Part shown: piece after piece, positions 1 to 5,821 of the stretch
How the letters are laid out: the number at the start of each line of letters is the position of its first letter
Position numbering within the stretch: the stretch's first letter is position 1
Program-made: the position numbers and the translations under genes
From: an uncultured Lachnospiraceae bacterium
GTDB lineage: Bacteria > Bacillota > Clostridia > Lachnospirales > Lachnospiraceae
NCBI GenBank assembly: GCA_902782625.1
Contig: CACZNZ010000347.1
Coordinates: forward strand, 1 to 10,091
Reading direction: 5' to 3'
Length of the DNA stretch: 10,091 nt
Notes under the pieces: model-generated
Told to the model about the DNA's origin: nothing
The model's database searches: none
The model's input: the letters and a program-made list of their open reading frames with translations, nothing else

Positions 1-60
1 TCGGAAGCAAAGACAAACGGATGAAATGGTTCGATGTTCGGTTTTTGATGTTCATAGATT

Positions 61-93
61 AAGAGGTCAGCAGAAGCTGACCTCTTTGTTCTT
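61..93 (+). terminator. Rho-independent terminator of a plus-strand gene ending left of the window
   Basis: A perfect 11-bp inverted repeat, AAGAGGTCAGC (61-71) and GCTGACCTCTT (76-86), encloses an AGAA tetraloop. On the plus strand it is followed by the T-rich stretch TGTTCTTTT. On the minus strand the following bases (AATCTATG) are not T-rich, so its main job is probably to end a plus-strand transcript entering from the left. It could also stop minus-strand transcripts weakly, since the phosphoribosyltransferase gene ends only 7 nt away. The end of the upstream gene lies within 1-62, but its reading frame cannot be fixed from so little sequence. Confidence 0.85.
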
Positions 94-735
94 TTATTCT
101 ATTTTGCTGTAGCCGAAGCTGTTACAGATCGCATCAACCTTTACTCCGGCTTTACATAATGCACAGTCGTGGTGTGGATAAGAATGATAGTCCGGAATGT
201 CGCTTGAATCAAACAAGTGGTATATCGGCATACCTGCAACTGAGGTTGCAGCAGAGAATATAGCTGAAACGCCGGTTACGATTCCGCCATAGTATTTGAC
301 TACATCAATTGAATTGGATAATGTTTTACCTGTCGTGGCATTTGCAAGCAGAATAAGTATATGCTTGCCCTTGATCATTGGCTTGATATTATCTCTGAAA
401 ACAAGTTCACCTGTGGCACCGAATTCAGGTACAGTGATATAAAGTGTCTTGTGTGCATTTGTCGAAAGGATACCTGTTTTTGTGAGATGCTCAGCAAGAT
501 ATGCTCCTATCACTTCACAACCGTCGAGACACAGAATGGTATCAACGGTTGTGGTGGCACTATACTGCTCTGCAATAGCCTCAGCGATGGCGTTGGCCTC
601 GGACTGACGTGCCTTTAGTGCTGACATGTCAATGAAATAGTTGACGTGAGAATTCGGCGTTACGAAATGTCCTTTGAAAACGCGCAGAAGGATTTCCGGG
701 TAACGTTTGTTGGGAATTTTTACATAATCTTCCAT
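94..735 (-). CDS. Phosphoribosyltransferase-fold protein with atypical PRPP loop
   Basis: A 213-residue protein resembling the orotate-phosphoribosyltransferase-like family common in Lachnospiraceae; its substrate is not known to me. A type I phosphoribosyltransferase core is suggested by the strand VDTILCLDG (64-72) and by the loop ILILLANATTGKTL (126-139). That loop sits where the PRPP-binding motif, usually hydrophobic-DD-x2-TTG, should be. The usual adjacent acidic pair is missing (Leu-Ala-Asn-Ala instead), although TTGKT is kept, so classical PRPP/Mg binding is uncertain. The C-terminus holds HHDCALC (188-194) and a further Cys204, which could bind a metal. There is no signal peptide or membrane segment. 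The start is supported by GAGGTGA about 7 nt upstream. It lies behind the ANTAR gene but has its own promoter. The fold is fairly sure; the reaction is not. Confidence 0.8.
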   Translation of the reverse strand: MEDYVKIPNKRYPEILLRVFKGHFVTPNSHVNYFIDMSALKARQSEANAIAEAIAEQYSATTTVDTILCLDGCEVIGAYLAEHLTKTGILSTNAHKTLYITVPEFGATGELVFRDNIKPMIKGKHILILLANATTGKTLSNSIDVVKYYGGIVTGVSAIFSAATSVAGMPIYHLFDSSDIPDYHSYPHHDCALCKAGVKVDAICNSFGYSKIE

Positions 736-799
736 GGATAATCACCTCGTATAATAATTTGTGCACACAATACAAATAAAAGTGGAGAATTGTGATATT

Positions 800-827
800 A
801 TTATACCATATTATTGCGATTAGCCAA
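800..827 (-). promoter_or_regulatory. Promoter of the phosphoribosyltransferase gene
   Basis: On the minus strand a perfect TATAAT lies at 805-800. It is preceded by TG one base upstream (TGGTATAAT), which makes an extended -10. A partial -35, TTGGCT (827-822), stands 16 nt upstream and overlaps the last codons of the ANTAR gene. The predicted start of transcription is near 793, giving a leader of about 57 nt. The imperfect palindrome TTGTG-CA-CACAA (759-770) in that leader might be an operator, but nothing else supports this. Confidence 0.65.
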
Positions 828-1356
828 GTTCCTTGAGAAAAATTTTAGCAATATCTACAAGAGGAGTGGAGGTTTCCATACTCCTTTTTTGCAAAAATCT
901 ATATGCCTGGTCTTCGGTAAAATTGTTGCGAACCATGACCAGTTCTTTAGCTTTTCGTATAATTTCTTTTTCTTCGATAGGGCGAACGGGACGCATTGCA
1001 GATTTACGCCTTTCGTCCAGCTCTATAAGTATGCGGGCACTTCCACATATTTCTGCGCCGGGAGCAGGGAGTGCGATTCTGAATACATTTTCATTTTCAC
1101 ACATATCAAGGTCGGCAGGGCGTCCTGCAACGAGCATAAATGCCTCATCATCGAGCTCGTATGCCAGATCATCAGCAGTCATATCATTCAGACGAGGAGC
1201 GCAAATTACTACGCCGCCTCCAATCTTTTTTATCGTTCGCAGGACTTCACTTCCGCTTTTGCACGCACATAGTACGTCGATTCCACCGCGCTCAAGCGCT
1301 TCTGAAATTGTGGTACGCATTTTTTCAGTTGGAAAGGCTATAACTGTTCGTACCAT
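820..1356 (-). CDS. ANTAR-domain RNA-binding regulator (NitR-like), pseudo-receiver
   Basis: A 178-residue protein with two parts. Residues 1 to about 115 have the length and pattern of a response-regulator receiver domain. Residues about 126-174 match the ANTAR RNA-binding domain, with the conserved series A136-K137, L139, E148, A151-Y152, L155, R158 and M160. ANTAR proteins bind tandem hexaloop hairpins in nascent RNA and prevent termination. The receiver lacks its phosphorylation chemistry: where the acceptor Asp is expected the sequence reads VVICAPRLNDM, with Ala53, and the N-terminal acidic pair is replaced by FPTE (8-11). It starts 24 nt after glnA, with GGAG 8 nt before the ATG, so the two are probably cotranscribed. 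This matches clostridial glnA-nitR operons, where NitR is an antiterminator of nitrogen genes. Family assignment is firm; the RNA target is inferred. Confidence 0.9.
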   Translation of the reverse strand: MVRTVIAFPTEKMRTTISEALERGGIDVLCACKSGSEVLRTIKKIGGGVVICAPRLNDMTADDLAYELDDEAFMLVAGRPADLDMCENENVFRIALPAPGAEICGSARILIELDERRKSAMRPVRPIEEKEIIRKAKELVMVRNNFTEDQAYRFLQKRSMETSTPLVDIAKIFLKELG

Positions 1357-1380
1357 AATGATGTCTCCAAGATGCTGTGT

Positions 1381-2709
1381 TTAGTAGTTTATCATGTATC
1401 TGTCAAGCTCCCATTTGCTGACCTGTGAGCGGTATTCTTCCCATTCCTGCCATTTGCCTGCAAGATACTGCTTATATACGTGATCTCCAAGGGTTTCTTT
1501 GACAAGTGGATCGGCTTCCATTTCTCTAAGTGCTTCATCAAGCGATGTCGGCAGAGTCTTCACGCCGCAGGCAATACGCTCTTTAAGAGACATTTCATAG
1601 ATGTTTTCTGTTGTTTCTGCAGGCGCTTCCAGATTATTTTTGATGCCATCAAGACCTGCTGCGATGCAGACGGCAAGCGCAAGATACGGATTGCATGACG
1701 GATCGGGACTTCTGAATTCAATCCAGGTGTTTTCGCCGCGGTAAGCCGGGATTCTAAGCAGAGTAGAGCGGTTTGATGCTGACCATCCGAGATAACATGG
1801 GGCTTCATAGCCTGGTATCAGACGCTTGTAGGAGTTTACAAGCGGGTTGGTGATAGCTGCAATTCCGCGAGCGTGTTTAATAATTCCTGCCATGAAGCTG
1901 TAGGCATCTTTCGAGAGCTGAAGCCTGTCATTTTCATCATAGAAGGAATTTTTACCGTCCTTGAAAAGTGAGAAGTTGGTATGCATGCCGGAGCCATTTA
2001 CACCGTATAGCGGTTTGGGCATAAAGGTTGCATGGAGACCGTTTTTCTGGGCGATAGTCTTTACAGCGAGTCTAAAGGTCATAATGTTGTCGGCAGTACG
2101 AAGAGCATCTGTGTAGTGAAAATCAATTTCGTGCTGACCGCCAGCTACTTCATGATGGCTTGCCTCTATTTCAAATCCCATTTTTTCAAGAGAAAGACAG
2201 ATTTCACGGCGCGTGTTGCTGCCGTGATCGAGCGGAGCCATATCGAAATATCCGGCCTCATCGCCTGTACGTGGCGTAGGACGACCGTTTTCATCGGTTT
2301 CGAAAAGGAAAAATTCGCACTCGGGACTTGCTTTGAATGTATAGCCCAATTCTTCAGCTTTTGCTAACTGTCTTTTTAAAACGAGACGTGGATCACCGTC
2401 GAAAGGTTCACCACTGATTGTGTGTACATCGCATATAAGACGTGCAACTTTTCCGTGCTGTGGTCGCCATGGCAGAAGTGCATAGCTGTCAAGATCCGGG
2501 TGAAGTACCTGGTCTGATTCGTACTGACGAGCAAAGCCCGCAATTGAGCTGCCATCTATTTCTATTCTGTTATTTACGGCTTTTGCAAGCTGAGGTCTGG
2601 TTATTGCGACATTCTTTAGCTGACCGAATATATCGGTGAACTGCATACGGATAAATTCAACATCATCTTCATCTGCAAGACGCAGTATATCTTCTTTTGT
2701 AAAACTCAT
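1381..2709 (-). CDS. glnA: Glutamine synthetase type I (alpha subtype)
   Basis: ATP-dependent synthesis of glutamine from glutamate and ammonia, in the cytoplasm as a dodecamer. The 442-residue length fits GSI-alpha enzymes such as that of Bacillus. Visible motifs are DGSS (52-55); Arg61 in FARQYESD, matching the feedback-sensing Arg of Gram-positive GS; metal ligands E130 and E132 in SPECEF, E187 and E194 in HHEVAGGQHEIDF, and H243 in GSGMH; the flap loop NSYKRLIPGYEAP (292-304); and E331 in WIEFRSPDP. The adenylylation-type region of GSI-beta is not evident. The start at 2709 (MSFTKED) is chosen over an in-frame ATG ten codons earlier, because AGGAG lies 6 nt before it and the earlier ATG has no ribosome binding site and lies beside the leader hairpin. 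The ANTAR gene follows directly. Confidence 0.97.
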   Translation of the reverse strand: MSFTKEDILRLADEDDVEFIRMQFTDIFGQLKNVAITRPQLAKAVNNRIEIDGSSIAGFARQYESDQVLHPDLDSYALLPWRPQHGKVARLICDVHTISGEPFDGDPRLVLKRQLAKAEELGYTFKASPECEFFLFETDENGRPTPRTGDEAGYFDMAPLDHGSNTRREICLSLEKMGFEIEASHHEVAGGQHEIDFHYTDALRTADNIMTFRLAVKTIAQKNGLHATFMPKPLYGVNGSGMHTNFSLFKDGKNSFYDENDRLQLSKDAYSFMAGIIKHARGIAAITNPLVNSYKRLIPGYEAPCYLGWSASNRSTLLRIPAYRGENTWIEFRSPDPSCNPYLALAVCIAAGLDGIKNNLEAPAETTENIYEMSLKERIACGVKTLPTSLDEALREMEADPLVKETLGDHVYKQYLAGKWQEWEEYRSQVSKWELDRYMINY

Positions 2710-2737
2710 GGATATCTCCTCTCGTGACAAAATATGC

Positions 2738-2776
2738 AAAAAGGCAAAGTACGCCTGCTGTCAGACGCCTTTGCCT
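2738..2776 (-). terminator. Terminator-like hairpin in the glnA leader (attenuator or mntP terminator)
   Basis: Read on the minus strand, AGGCAAAG (2776-2769) and GCGTCTG (2768-2762) pair with CAGGCGT (2757-2751) and CTTTGCCT (2749-2742). One A is bulged at 2750, two pairs are G-U, and the loop is ACAG. TTTT follows directly. This has the form of an intrinsic terminator. It lies downstream of the predicted glnA promoter, so it would form at the very 5' end of the glnA transcript and could act as an attenuator. It could equally end mntP transcripts, whose stop codon lies 48 nt upstream. Confidence 0.75.
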
Positions 2777-2784
2777 ATGTAAAT

Positions 2785-2813
2785 ATATTATTGATTTGAT
2801 ATAAATATGTCAA
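2785..2813 (-). promoter_or_regulatory. Promoter of the glnA-ANTAR operon
   Basis: On the minus strand a consensus -35, TTGACA (2813-2808), is followed after 17 nt by TAATAT (2790-2785) as the -10 box. Transcription should start near 2778, about 70 nt before the glnA ATG and immediately before the terminator-like hairpin. The -35 box starts 10 nt after the mntP stop codon. The perfect -35 and ideal spacing make it the best candidate in this gap. Confidence 0.7.
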
Positions 2814-2823
2814 GAAGATAAGC

Positions 2824-3390
2824 TTAAAAATTTATTATTCCAAGGTCGCTTAAAAGGAACCTGAGGCCAATCAGTATGAGGATTATACCTCCGGTAAGTT
2901 CAGCACGCGATTTGTATCTGGTTCCAAAGATATTTCCAATCTTTACACCGATTGTAGATATTATAAATGTCGTAAAGCCGATCATTGTGACGGTTGATGG
3001 AATATTGACCTTGAGGAATGAAAATGTTACACCTACTGCAAGCGCATCAATGCTTGTTGATATCGCGAGCATGAGCATTTCCATGAATCCGACAGTGGCT
3101 GTTGCGTTTTCGTCATCATGGTCAAAGGATTCTTTGATCATCGATCCGCCTATTATTGATAAGAGGACAAAGACAACCCAATTGTCAATGGCACGGATCT
3201 TGTCAACAAAGGTTGTGCCGAGAAAATACCCGATCGCGGGCATTGCTGCCTGAAAAAAACCGAACCAGGCACCGATTATGACGGCCTTAACGGCTTCGAA
3301 ACGGCGCATGGCCAGACCCTTGCAGACAGAAACAGCAAAAGCGTCCATAGACAGAGCCACTGCCAGGACAAAAATTGATATAATACTCAT
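2824..3390 (-). CDS. mntP: Manganese efflux pump MntP
   Basis: A 188-residue membrane protein of the MntP (formerly DUF204/YebN) family, which exports Mn(II) across the cytoplasmic membrane. About six hydrophobic segments occur as two related halves. Each half carries a conserved acidic helix motif: SMDAFAVS around Asp16 and SIDALAVG around Asp115. An acidic and histidine-containing loop, KESFDHDDENATA (86-98), joins the halves and is probably cytosolic. Length is normal for the family. The start is supported by AGGAG 5-6 nt upstream. The gene is divergent from the DUF2971 gene. I looked for a yybP-ykoY manganese riboswitch in the 120-nt upstream gap and saw none, so metal control is not evident. 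It is followed on the same strand by glnA, which has its own promoter. Confidence 0.96.
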   Translation of the reverse strand: MSIISIFVLAVALSMDAFAVSVCKGLAMRRFEAVKAVIIGAWFGFFQAAMPAIGYFLGTTFVDKIRAIDNWVVFVLLSIIGGSMIKESFDHDDENATATVGFMEMLMLAISTSIDALAVGVTFSFLKVNIPSTVTMIGFTTFIISTIGVKIGNIFGTRYKSRAELTGGIILILIGLRFLLSDLGIINF

Positions 3391-3420
3391 AGATTCTCCT
3401 AAGATATAAATAATTCGTTC

Positions 3421-3453
3421 TTGAAATTTGTATCTAATTAAACTATCATAGTT
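3421..3453 (+). promoter_or_regulatory. Promoter of the DUF2971 gene with palindrome over the -10 box
   Basis: TTGAAA (3421-3426) and TATCAT (3444-3449) each match the consensus at 5 of 6 positions and are exactly 17 nt apart. Transcription would start near 3456 and leave a leader of about 55 nt. The perfect palindrome AACTAT-C-ATAGTT (3441-3453) encloses the -10 box. This is a position where a bound repressor would block RNA polymerase, but no regulator is identified and AT-rich palindromes of this size can arise by chance. Confidence 0.65.
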
Positions 3454-3510
3454 GTATGCGAAAAAATACGCTTACGGAATATTTATAAAGCAGTAACGAA
3501 ATGAGGGAAA

Positions 3511-4149
3511 ATGGAACTTTGGGAATACGAGCTTCGCAATGATATCTTTAATGCTTTCCTTGCGAACAACAAACAATTGGCAAACGGACTGATAGCACAG
3601 CTTATGAATCAGAAGGGCATAGGCTTTTTTTACAGATACCGCGATTTAAATATGGCAGAAATATCTACGATTCGCTTTGATCAGATTTATTTTTGCCGCG
3701 CAATACGATTTGGCAATCGTGCAGGGAGTGACTGGACACTCTTCAAGAGTTATGTGGCATGCTTTACAGACAGGAGATACTCGCTCAGCATGTGGAGTGA
3801 ATATGCCAACAATGCAAAGGGGATATGCCTTGAATACTCTGCAGATGATATTGCTCGTTTTGCAACTGAGAATGATCTTTTCTTTTCACCGGTGAGATAT
3901 TCGGATATACCGATGGAGTCTTCCAGCAAATACAGCTCAGTCATGACGATGATGACAAAGCCGAGATATGAGTCTGATGAGTATGAGTGGAGACTTTGGA
4001 AAGTTGATAAAAACTCAACGGACATAGGAAAACTCATGTCGACAATTCAACCGCGCAAAATATATGTTGGAAGAAATGCCGACAGGGAATCAGATCTTTT
4101 TGATGAGCTCAAGTTTGTTGCAGAAGAAAAAAATATCGAACTAATATAA
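3511..4149 (+). CDS. DUF2971 family protein, function unknown
   Basis: A 212-residue soluble protein with the typical DUF2971 blocks. They are FYRYRD (40-45), where the family usually has a Lys/Arg-Tyr-Arg start motif; ACFTDRRYSLSMWSEYANNAKGICLEY, in the 83-109 region, the family's hallmark Ser-x-x-Met-Trp-x-x-Tyr-Ala...Lys-Gly block; YESDEYEWRLWK (153-164), with the conserved Glu-Trp-Arg; and IQPRKIYVG (179-187). There is no signal peptide or membrane segment. DUF2971 genes are scattered, often strain-specific accessory genes, and no reaction is established to my knowledge. The ATG at 3511 is chosen because AGGG precedes it, although only 3 nt away; the next in-frame ATG (codon 32) has no ribosome binding site. 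The gene stands alone with its own promoter and converges on a small gene 10 nt away. The family is fairly sure; the function is unknown. Confidence 0.85.
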   Translation: MELWEYELRNDIFNAFLANNKQLANGLIAQLMNQKGIGFFYRYRDLNMAEISTIRFDQIYFCRAIRFGNRAGSDWTLFKSYVACFTDRRYSLSMWSEYANNAKGICLEYSADDIARFATENDLFFSPVRYSDIPMESSSKYSSVMTMMTKPRYESDEYEWRLWKVDKNSTDIGKLMSTIQPRKIYVGRNADRESDLFDELKFVAEEKNIELI

Positions 4150-4159
4150 TATTGTAAAT

Positions 4160-4423
4160 TCAGTCCTCTTCGATTACCATTATCTCAAGGTAATCGAAGG
4201 GGATTTCTTCTATAAAACTGTCGGCTCTGAATCGAGTCTTTGCAGCCCTCTTAAAGTCGGAAATGTTGGACTCGAGCCATATCGGGGAAGAGAGGTCAAA
4301 CTTGCGGCAGGCGGCATCTAAAGCGGCAAATACCTTGTGAGTCCTGCTTTCTTCAGAATAGTCCTCTATCACAGTATCTTTAACTAATCTATTGTTTTTC
4401 CATTCTTTGAACCATATTCTCAT
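4160..4423 (-). CDS. Small conserved-type protein of unknown function (87 aa)
   Basis: An 87-residue, charged, soluble protein that starts MRIWFKEWKNNRLVKDTVI and ends in a very acidic tail (EIMVIEED). I recognise the type as a small protein found in Clostridia, without a known function. There is no membrane segment, signal peptide or metal motif. It starts 4 nt after the stop of the preceding small gene and lacks a clear Shine-Dalgarno sequence, so it is probably translated by coupling with that gene. It is the last gene of a unit led by a methyltransferase. Its 3' end contains a 15-bp inverted repeat that also reads as a terminator for the convergent DUF2971 gene, so the coding sequence and the opposite strand's terminator overlap here. 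Confidence 0.8.
   Translation of the reverse strand: MRIWFKEWKNNRLVKDTVIEDYSEESRTHKVFAALDAACRKFDLSSPIWLESNISDFKRAAKTRFRADSFIEEIPFDYLEIMVIEED
4164..4212 (+). terminator. Probable terminator of the DUF2971 gene, inside the convergent gene
   Basis: TCCTCTTCGATTACC (4164-4178) pairs with GGTAATCGAAGGGGA (4189-4203): 15 bp with one G-U pair and a 10-nt loop. The plus strand continues TTTCTTCT. It starts 14 nt after the DUF2971 stop codon. On the minus strand the following bases (CTGAATTTAC) are less T-rich, so termination should be stronger for the plus-strand transcript, with some two-way effect possible. Confidence 0.6.
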
Positions 4424-4427
4424 AATG

Positions 4428-4688
4428 TCATTTAAATATATGCATGAACGAGCTGATCTTGTGAGCTCTGGACATGATATCTTCCTTATTTTCTATAATG
4501 TATTCCGTAATTTTATCAAGTTCTTCTTTTGTAAAATCCTTACTTGAAGTGATCTTTCCGGAAGGAACAATGGCTTCCACGTGCCCGCCTCTTCGGTCGA
4601 AGCGGACACGTACAAATCTTTCGCCTTTGTCATCATAGCAAATTCCGGAATATGTCATATTCAATTCGTCATTATTTGAAGTCTGCAT
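4428..4688 (-). CDS. Small conserved-type protein of unknown function (86 aa)
   Basis: An 86-residue soluble protein. The first half looks beta-rich, around MTYSGICYDDKGERFVRVRF and HVEAIVPSGKI. The second half looks helical and charged, FTKEELDKITEYIIENKEDI. I know no function for it. The ATG at 4688 is chosen because GAGG lies 6 nt upstream; an internal Met at codon 11 begins the part that looks most conserved but has no ribosome binding site. It lies 18 nt after the methyltransferase gene and 4 nt before the other small gene, so all three are probably one transcript. The close pairing of the two small genes suggests related roles, but nothing in either sequence shows what. Confidence 0.8.
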   Translation of the reverse strand: MQTSNNDELNMTYSGICYDDKGERFVRVRFDRRGGHVEAIVPSGKITSSKDFTKEELDKITEYIIENKEDIMSRAHKISSFMHIFK

Positions 4689-4706
4689 AATAAACCTCTT
4701 TTTGAA

Positions 4707-5567
4707 TTATATGCTCCATCTGCCGCTTGCACCGCATGGAAGAACAAGACCTGAGTCTGTTACAGGAAGTCCGATCTCGGCAGATTCTACCTTTCCGCCA
4801 AACTTCTTGACTACAGTGGTAGAGAGCATGTAGGTGAGTACTGCGGGCTGTAAGCCGGTTGTATAAGAGTTAATAAGCAAAAACAGCGGCTTGTCAGACA
4901 GGATCTTTGTGACAAGCTGTATAAAAGGATAAATTGAGTCTTCGATTTTCCATATTTCACCCTTGGGTCCTCTTCCGTAAGAAGGCGGATCCATTATTAT
5001 AGCATCGTAATGATTGCCGCGTCTTATTTCACGCTCGACAAATTTTGTGCAGTCATCAACAAGCCATCTGAAGGAAGATTCGGGAAGCTGGGAAAGGGCT
5101 GCATTCTCCTTGCCCCAGGCTACCATACCTTTTGAGGCATCGACATGAGTAACATGGGCTCCTGCTTCAGCACATGCCAGGGTAGCGCCTCCGGTATATG
5201 CAAAGAGGTTGAGGACTTTTATAGGGCGGCCTGCTGAATGTATCTTATCTCGCATCCAATCCCAGTTTACAGCCTGCTCAGGGAAAAGTCCGGTATGCTT
5301 GAAAGAAAAAGGCTTAAGGTTAAATCTGAGTTTGCCGTAAGAAATGCTCCATTCTTCCGGGAGATCAAAAAACTCCCAGTTTCCGCCGCCTTTAGAACTT
5401 CTATGATAGTGGGCGTTGCAATTGCTCCAACCTTTATTTTTATGGCCTGTGCTCCAGATGACCTGGGGATCCGGGCGTACGAGCAGGTATTTACCCCAGC
5501 GCTCGAGCTTTTCGCCATCAGAGGTATCTATAACTTCATAATCTTTCCAATTATCTGCAATCCACAT
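4707..5567 (-). CDS. Class I SAM-dependent methyltransferase, RlmI-like (COG1092 type)
   Basis: A 286-residue methyltransferase, probably acting on ribosomal or other RNA. The Rossmann core is clear: SAM loop VLNLFAYTGG (118-127), acidic strand end VDAS with Asp143, VDDCTKF (170-176), and the catalytic-type motif MDPPSYGRGPKGEIW (192-206). DPPSYGRGPKGE is typical of the RlmI/RlmK-like C-methyltransferases of rRNA. Unlike RlmI it has no N-terminal PUA domain; residues 1-90 form a short family-specific domain beginning MWIADNWKDYEVID. The start at 5567 is chosen because that N-terminus is typical. A TTG-initiated extension to 5624 would add 19 Cys-rich residues overlapping the leader hairpin and is unlikely. 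AAAGGA lies 11 nt upstream, a rather long spacing. It leads a unit with two small unknown genes. The target RNA is not predictable from the sequence. Confidence 0.9.
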   Translation of the reverse strand: MWIADNWKDYEVIDTSDGEKLERWGKYLLVRPDPQVIWSTGHKNKGWSNCNAHYHRSSKGGGNWEFFDLPEEWSISYGKLRFNLKPFSFKHTGLFPEQAVNWDWMRDKIHSAGRPIKVLNLFAYTGGATLACAEAGAHVTHVDASKGMVAWGKENAALSQLPESSFRWLVDDCTKFVEREIRRGNHYDAIIMDPPSYGRGPKGEIWKIEDSIYPFIQLVTKILSDKPLFLLINSYTTGLQPAVLTYMLSTTVVKKFGGKVESAEIGLPVTDSGLVLPCGASGRWSI

Positions 5568-5585
5568 AATAAATGTAATCCTTTC

Positions 5586-5614
5586 GTATCTGCAGAGGGG
5601 TACTAAACAGATAC
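5586..5614 (-). promoter_or_regulatory. Small hairpin in the methyltransferase leader
   Basis: On the minus strand GTATCTG (5614-5608) and CAGATAC (5592-5586) can pair around a 15-nt loop. The stem is flanked on both sides by the same octamer GAAAGGAT (5622-5615 and 5585-5578), the second of which is the presumed ribosome binding site. It may only be a short translation-control hairpin or chance. Confidence 0.35.
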
Positions 5615-5639
5615 ATCCTTTCAAAAAATACGTACATAT

Positions 5640-5668
5640 ATAATAGATTAATTAATGTCTAGTGTCAA
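5640..5668 (-). promoter_or_regulatory. Promoter of the methyltransferase operon
   Basis: On the minus strand TTGACA (5668-5663) is separated by 17 nt from TATTAT (5645-5640). This is a perfect -35, a 5-of-6 -10 and ideal spacing. Transcription should begin near 5633 and give a leader of about 65 nt. It probably drives the methyltransferase gene and the two small genes behind it. Confidence 0.75.
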
Positions 5669-5767
5669 AGGAAAAACATAGCGTGTGTACAAGTTGCCTT
5701 TGGACTATAGGAATTGTAAAATTGCAGTAAGAGTATATTAATCCGTACTATGAGGATAATATTTTCT

Positions 5768-5773
5768 TATAAT
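5768..5773 (+). promoter_or_regulatory. Possible -10 box for the cysteine-peptidase gene
   Basis: A perfect TATAAT lies 49 nt before the GTG start at 5822, but no convincing -35 box lies 16-18 nt upstream of it. In an AT-rich divergent gap a match like this can be chance. The gap 5625-5821 otherwise holds only the oppositely directed methyltransferase promoter. Confidence 0.35.
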
Positions 5774-5821
5774 AATGTTGAACAGATGAAATGAATAAAG
5801 GAAGGAAAAAGGTGGGGGATT

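Noticed and set aside
1..62. Possible C-terminus of an upstream plus-strand gene: one frame stops at 22-24, another at 60-62
   Set aside because: Too short to choose a frame. The terminator at 61 supports a plus-strand gene ending here, but nothing shows which frame is real.
833..1384. Long plus-strand open frame opposite the ANTAR gene
   Set aside because: It is the antisense shadow of a clearly recognisable ANTAR protein and has no ribosome binding site or family resemblance.
2710..2739. Ten-codon N-terminal extension of GlnA
   Set aside because: The earlier ATG lies against the leader hairpin without a ribosome binding site, whereas the ATG at 2709 has AGGAG at 6 nt and gives the normal family N-terminus.
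2738..2776. Classical ANTAR two-hexaloop target in the glnA leader
   Set aside because: Only one hairpin is present, its loop is ACAG rather than an AnnGnn hexaloop, and there is no room for a second hairpin after the predicted transcription start.
3391..3510. Manganese riboswitch (yybP-ykoY) expected upstream of mntP
   Set aside because: No GC-rich multi-helix structure or conserved loops can be seen in this AT-rich gap.
5557..5616. Short leader ORF (about 20 codons) overlapping the methyltransferase start
   Set aside because: Its GAAAGG touches the ATG directly, leaving no spacing for ribosome binding, and the peptide shows no attenuator-like codon run.
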